Made by a program: the position numbers and the translations under genes. The notes beneath the pieces were generated by a model that was not told the DNA's origin, did not search any database, and was given only the letters and a program-made list of their open reading frames with translations. This document shows positions 61,951 through 64,000 of a DNA stretch of 64,000 nucleotides, piece after piece (positions within the stretch are counted from its first letter, which is position 1; each line of letters begins with the position of its first letter). The stretch spans positions 6,326,001 through 6,390,000 of the forward strand of contig NZ_CP029254.1 in the NCBI RefSeq assembly GCF_003122365.1, in the 5' to 3' direction. The stretch is from Streptomyces spongiicola (lineage in GTDB: Bacteria; Actinomycetota; Actinomycetes; Streptomycetales; Streptomycetaceae).

Positions 61951-62898
61951 CGGCGGTACGACCCGCCGGCGTCCATCAGGTGCGACCGCTCGTGCTGTCG
62001 CGCGATGGCGGCCCCAACTCCGGTGCCCGGCTCGGCGACCGGGCGGACGGGTCCCGCTCCGGGCTCGCGGTCGGTACAGACCGGCTGCCCGGGACCGGAC
62101 CGGTCGCCGGCCCGGCCGCCTCCCGAGTGGGCCGCCGCTCCCACGACAGCCGGCTCGCCCCCACACCGCTCCTTCCCGGCGTCGGCCCTTGCGCTTCCCG
62201 GGCGTCGGCATCGGCGCCGCCTCCGCGGACGTCGCCGTCACCGGCGCCGGACCGGGGGTTCTCCGCCACCGCGACCACCCGATGGCGTCCGCGAGGGACG
62301 GTCGCCGTGTTCGAGCAGGTCCTCGCCATGGCCGCCGAACTGCGAAAGCCCACTTCAGCGGCGCGGCGCTCGCCCGCGACGCGGAGGAGGCGGCCCGCAC
62401 CCGGACGGTCACCCGAACTCGCCGCGCTGCTGGAGGCGTCGGGCAGGCTCACCGCCGCCGAGCTGCCTACGCCGAGTCGCCTACGCCGAGTCGCCTACGC
62501 CGACGTCACCGCCCGCGACCTGATCCGCGAGGGCCCCACGGCGTCGGCCGGGACCTCGCCGCCCCGGCCGGCTTCCGCAACTCCGGCATGCCGGTGATCG
62601 GTGGCGTCACCGGCCCCGGCCCGTCCCGTACGCCGGCGTCCGCACCCGGGTCTCCCGGCGGTCGCTGCCGCCTGCCACCGGCGACCTCCCCGTCACGCCG
62701 GGTGAACTCGGCCCCGCCGCCGGGGTGATCGGTGGGACCCTGCACCTGAGCGACCACCCGTTCTCCCGGCCCGATCCGCCAGGCCCGATCCGCCAGGCCC
62801 GATCCGTCCGGCCTGGTCCTCACCGGACCCTCCGGCCCGACGGCGGCGGACGAGCCACCCGGCGCGGTGAAGCACCGCCGGCGCTGCCCTCGTGCCGG
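61951..62898. other. Gene-free region with a possible ROK-kinase remnant
   Basis: Plus strand shows scattered pieces of a coding-like pattern: AAELRKP and HFSGAALARDAEEAARTRT near 62330-62400, FRNSGMPVIGGVTGPGPSRT near 62570-62640, and TPGELGPAAGVIGGTLHL near 62695-62750. The last two resemble the C-terminus of ROK sugar kinases, but frames do not join. 14-base units CGCCTACGCCGAGT (62465-62505) and CCCGATCCGCCAGG (62769-62810) are each repeated three times. Confidence 0.35.
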
Positions 62899-64000
62899 TC
62901 AGCCGATGCCCTGGCGGTCGGGCCGCAGCGCGAACGCGCGCTCGGCCGCCTCGGGCAGTGCCCGCTCCACGGCCTGTACCAGGAGTTCCCGGTGCCGTAC
63001 CAGTGGTGTGCGCCGGTCGTCGGGCACCAGCCGCAGCAGGTCGTCGATGCCCGCCAGCATGCGCCGGGACACCTGCGGGCTCGCCGGGGCGCATCTGCGG
63101 ATCTCGGTGAGGCCGAGGTCGACCAGGTCGGTCCAGCCGGGGACGTCCTGCACCAGGCGAACCGCGCCGTTGCGGTCCCGGTGGTGCACCGCGCCCAGCG
63201 GGCGTGCGGCGACGGCGGCGAGGAACTCCACGATCCGGTCGAGGCACTGCACGGCGGTGGTGGGGTCGTTGACGGCGGGCGAGAGCGCACGCAGCGCGAT
63301 GTCGGACAGCTGCCGCAGCCCGAACCCCAGGTCCTGATGGAAGGTGCGCTCGATCCCGATCGACACGCTGTACCGCAGCGCCGACCGTGCGGGCACGCGC
63401 GATCCGTGCACCGCCAGCACGGGTGTCCCGGGCACCACATGGTCACCGATCCGGGGGATGAGCCGCAGCACCACACCGTTCCGCCGCGCGACGCGCACCA
63501 GCCGCGCGATGTGCACGTCCCGGAGGACTCCGGCGTCTCCCTGGTGGCTCGTCCGGGCGATCTCGGGCGCGAGCGGCACCTCGTCGGGCCCCTGGTCCGG
63601 CATCCTCGCCAGACCCCCGAGGGACTCCTTGTTGATCCGCTCGACGACCGGCCCGATCTTCATCAGTTGCAGGGTCTGCGTGACGTACGCGATGAACAGC
63701 ACCAGGCTGAGCCCGACCATGACGACGGTCAGCGCGCTCTGCACGAGCGGTACGGTCGTCACGTCACGGGGGTCCGCCTCACTGTCGTACGAGGTGAGGA
63801 CCAGCAGCGACAGCAGGAACGTCGCCAGGAACACCGAGAAGGTGAGCTTGCTGATCCTGCTGCGGATGAAGATCCGCACGATACGGGGTGTGAGGTTCCC
63901 GGCGGCCATCTGGACGGCGACCAGCGAGATGCTGAAGACGACACCGATGAAGGTCATCATCGCCGCGCTGACGGTGGTGATGATCGTGCGGGTGTCCTCG
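62899..64000 (-). CDS. DUF2254 membrane protein (5' end outside window)
   Basis: At least 367 residues visible; the start is beyond base 64000 because the frame stays open to the edge with family sequence (RTIITTVSAAMMTFIGVVFS). DUF2254 marks: SISLVAVQMAAGNLTPRIVR, then two further helices (FLLSLLVLTSYDSEADP, VVMVGLSLVLFIAYVTQ), a soluble part with IPRIGDHVVPGTPVLAVHGS and DIALRALSPAVNDPTTAVQC. Function unknown; a mechanosensitive or transport role has been proposed for no member that I can name. Confidence 0.88.
   Translation of the reverse strand, partial: EDTRTIITTVSAAMMTFIGVVFSISLVAVQMAAGNLTPRIVRIFIRSRISKLTFSVFLATFLLSLLVLTSYDSEADPRDVTTVPLVQSALTVVMVGLSLVLFIAYVTQTLQLMKIGPVVERINKESLGGLARMPDQGPDEVPLAPEIARTSHQGDAGVLRDVHIARLVRVARRNGVVLRLIPRIGDHVVPGTPVLAVHGSRVPARSALRYSVSIGIERTFHQDLGFGLRQLSDIALRALSPAVNDPTTAVQCLDRIVEFLAAVAARPLGAVHHRDRNGAVRLVQDVPGWTDLVDLGLTEIRRCAPASPQVSRRMLAGIDDLLRLVPDDRRTPLVRHRELLVQAVERALPEAAERAFALRPDRQGIG

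Overview
The window is very GC-rich chromosomal DNA with frequent GTG starts, AGGAGG-type ribosome sites, several apparently leaderless genes, and protein families that point to a Streptomyces or a close relative. No tRNA, rRNA or CRISPR array was found. All functional calls are read from protein motifs and gene order; no database search was run.

Layout. 1-1.4 kb: the end of an IS4-type transposase that has cut off an XRE regulator gene, beside a DUF397 gene and a divergent ATP-binding protein. 1.9-3.4 kb: phosphatidylethanolamine synthesis (pssA, psd). 3.6-13.6 kb: an ethylmalonyl-CoA pathway cassette on the minus strand (acyl-CoA dehydrogenase, MaoC hydratase, CoA-ester lyase, MeaA mutase, ccr), followed by a TetR regulator and a double-length 3-hydroxyacyl-CoA dehydrogenase; together they can turn acetoacetyl/crotonyl-CoA into C5 and C3 units. 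14.2-20.2 kb: a HEAT-repeat protein and a ribose-type ABC operon with its LacI regulator, in which the ribokinase gene is reduced to a short remnant. 20.2-21.4 kb: a graveyard of an IS3 transposase and other gene pieces. 21.6-23.4 kb: an SRPBCC protein and a truncated PAS protein.

23.6-28.8 kb: a four-gene hydrolase operon (M55 D-aminopeptidase, M20, S9, S66). 29-32.6 kb: adenosine deaminase, a GntR/UTRA regulator and a GNAT, with shared candidate operator motifs. 32.8-38.5 kb: a DUF4232 secreted protein, a VOC protein, a methyltransferase, a PAP2/lipid-kinase fusion and a DinB-like protein. 39.2-43.4 kb: an aminotransferase-like protein without the PLP lysine, two metallo-beta-lactamase-fold proteins and a VTT/DedA membrane protein. 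43.6-49.1 kb: small proteins, a membrane/phosphodiesterase fusion, a decayed XRE/MmyB regulator and a pterin dehydratase. 49.3-52.1 kb: a cysteine dioxygenase / YeiH exporter pair with a LysR regulator. 52.4-64 kb: an aldo/keto reductase, a long-chain acyl-CoA ligase, fdhD, a lone KAS III, a large GAF/PAS/SpoIIE phosphatase, an ABM-domain protein and a DUF2254 membrane protein running off the end.

Two themes stand out. Intergenic spaces are filled with short tandem arrays (6-12 bp units, four of them heptamers). At least seven genes are visibly decayed (XRE, GNAT, rbsK, IS3 transposase, VOC, PAS/SpoIIE, XRE-MmyB), which suggests an accessory, fluid part of the chromosome.
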